The notes below the pieces were generated by a model that saw nothing but the letters and a program-made list of their open reading frames with translations, was not told the DNA's origin and made no database searches. 64,000 nt of DNA from Bradyrhizobium sp. sGM-13 (GTDB lineage: Bacteria > Pseudomonadota > Alphaproteobacteria > Rhizobiales > Xanthobacteraceae), in NCBI RefSeq assembly GCF_018398875.1, contig NZ_JAGWDK010000008.1, positions 245,603 through 309,602 on the forward strand, read 5' to 3'. Below, piece by piece: positions 63,028-64,000 of the stretch (its first letter is position 1; each line of letters starts with the position of its first letter). The position numbers and the translations under genes were made by a program.

Positions 63028-63930
63028 ATGTTTCGCCTCGTCGTTGGTTTCGCCGCAGCGTCCTGTATTTTGATCGGGGTTGCCATTGCCCGCTCAGACG
63101 ATGTCAAGCGCGTCTCTGCAAACGGGACTGAGCTTTCCTACGTGGAAGTCGGTCAGGGCGAACCGGTCATATTTGTTCACGGCGGCCTTCAAGATTACCG
63201 AATGGGCTGCAGCATCTTCCAAGGTTCGCCGATCGCTATCGCGCCATTGCCTACAGCCGCCGCAACCACTTCCCAAATGAGGCAAGTCCTGAGGGCATGC
63301 CGGATGGCGCTGCGGATGCCCACGGCGAGGATCTTGCCGCGTTTGTGCGGGCTCTAGGCTTGTCGAAGGTCCGGATCGTTGCGCATTCGTCTGGCGCGCA
63401 TGCGGCGCTGTTCTTTGTTCTTTGCCGCCGTGCGTCCGGAAATGGTGGTCAGCCTGACGCTCAACGAACCGCCCGCGACGGGCATCCTGGCCGGCGTTCC
63501 CGGCGTCGCCGACATGTTGAAAGAGTGGGGCAATGCCCAGGCGCCGGCGAGGGAGGCAGTCAAGGCAGGCGACGTGAAAACCGGCATACCGCTGTTCGTG
63601 AATGCTGTCGGCGGACCGGGCGCATATGAACGTCGTTCCAATGCCGACCAGAAAATGAACTTCGACAACGTGGCGTCCTTTCAAGCCGACGCCACAACGA
63701 AACGCCCGAGGCCAGTGTTCACATGCGAAATGGCCAAGTCGATCAGTGCGCCAGCGCTTCTGTCCAATGGCGAGCGAAGTCCCAAATTCTTCTATCGAAT
63801 TGTCGACCAGCTAGAGACCTGCCTACCAAACCGCGAGAGGATCATCATTGCCGGAAGTTCGCACACCGTGCCTGCAGAAGCTCCTGACGCGTACGATCAG
63901 GCTGTCCTTACGTTTATGAGCAAACATTAA
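63028..63930 (+). pseudogene. Secreted alpha/beta hydrolase, multiple frameshifts
   Basis: ATG 63028 (AGAAGGGAGATC upstream) gives a signal MFRLVVGFAAASCILIGVAI and SYVEVGQGEPVIFVHGGLQD. Near 63200-63225 the family pattern moves to another frame (FADRYRAIAYSRRNHFPNEA, then DLAAFVRALGLSKVRIVAHS and SGAHAALFF). Near 63415 it moves again (AVRPEMVVSLTLNEPPATGI, then SAPALLSNGERSPKFFYRIV and SSHTVPAEAPDAYDQAVL). The nucleophile elbow reads AHSSG, not GHSxG. At least two indels are needed. It is a paralogue of the pseudogene at 56478-57414, and the shared SNGERSPK/LDGERSPK segment is diagnostic. Confidence 0.75.
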
Positions 63931-64000
63931 CGCCGCAAGTCCGGTTTGGGTCACGTGTGGACGGCGCCCTGGCAAGAACTTTCTGACGTTTTGCAGCATT

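Overview
The window looks like an accessory (island-like) stretch of the chromosome of an alphaproteobacterium of the Bradyrhizobium/Rhodopseudomonas group. The support is the high GC content, the rhizobial style of the small secreted proteins, a DUF1127 remnant, a short tyrosine recombinase, branched-chain-type ABC uptake genes and many one-component regulators. The genus is inferred from gene style only. There is no rRNA, no intact tRNA gene, no CRISPR array and no replication origin.

Layout. (a) 1-5 kb: the end of a response regulator with its histidine kinase, a patatin-like lipoprotein, a DUF3313-type lipoprotein, and a second OmpR-type regulator whose kinase has apparently been lost. 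(b) 5.9-20.1 kb, minus strand: a nine-gene export locus with two large RND permeases, a very short adaptor-like protein, secreted and PepSY proteins, and a MacA/MacB-like adaptor and ABC exporter. A divergent LbtU-like outer-membrane porin follows at 20.8 kb. (c) 23.9-30.6 kb: an AraC regulator divergent from a six-gene operon. It holds a LIV-type binding protein, two permeases with no ATPase gene, a PEP-hydrolase-family TIM barrel, a SRPBCC protein and a UPF0261 protein. The TIM barrel and UPF0261 proteins match the two halves of the plant Tm-1 protein. (d) 31.6-43.1 kb: a sigma-54 regulon. A GAF-AAA-Fis activator (37.8 kb) is flanked on both sides by pairs of the palindrome CTCCGANATTTCGGAG, and each pair lies about 100 bp from a -24/-12 promoter. 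One promoter faces three tandem DUF1254/DUF1214 secreted proteins and a Phenol_MetA-type porin. The other faces an ABM-type protein, a DUF2092 protein, small secreted proteins and a TAXI-type solute-binding protein.

(e) 43-46.5 kb: unknown genes among tRNA 3' fragments. (f) 46.9-50.3 kb: a minus-strand set of MBL hydrolase, haloperoxidase-like hydrolase, tautomerase and quinone-oxidoreductase-like enzyme, opposite a winged-helix/AAA regulator that is cut by an IS110 remnant at 52.5 kb. (g) 53-64 kb: a mosaic of single genes (lipocalin-like, integrase, methyltransferase, YdeI/OmpD-associated, serine hydrolase, wHTH-TPR regulator) with two related but frameshifted alpha/beta hydrolases.

Three direct-repeat copies of the 3' half of tRNA-Gln(TTG), at 5.5, 31.0 and 43.7 kb, suggest that regions b-c and d were laid down as consecutive tRNA-targeted insertions. 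3' halves of tRNA-Arg(ACG) and tRNA-Met(CAT) lie at 46.3-46.5 kb. From 31 kb onward there are many single-base frameshifts, which mean either gene decay or sequence error. The best candidates for undescribed biology are the palindrome/sigma-54 regulon around 37-40 kb, the split Tm-1-like operon at 25-30 kb, and the composite export locus.
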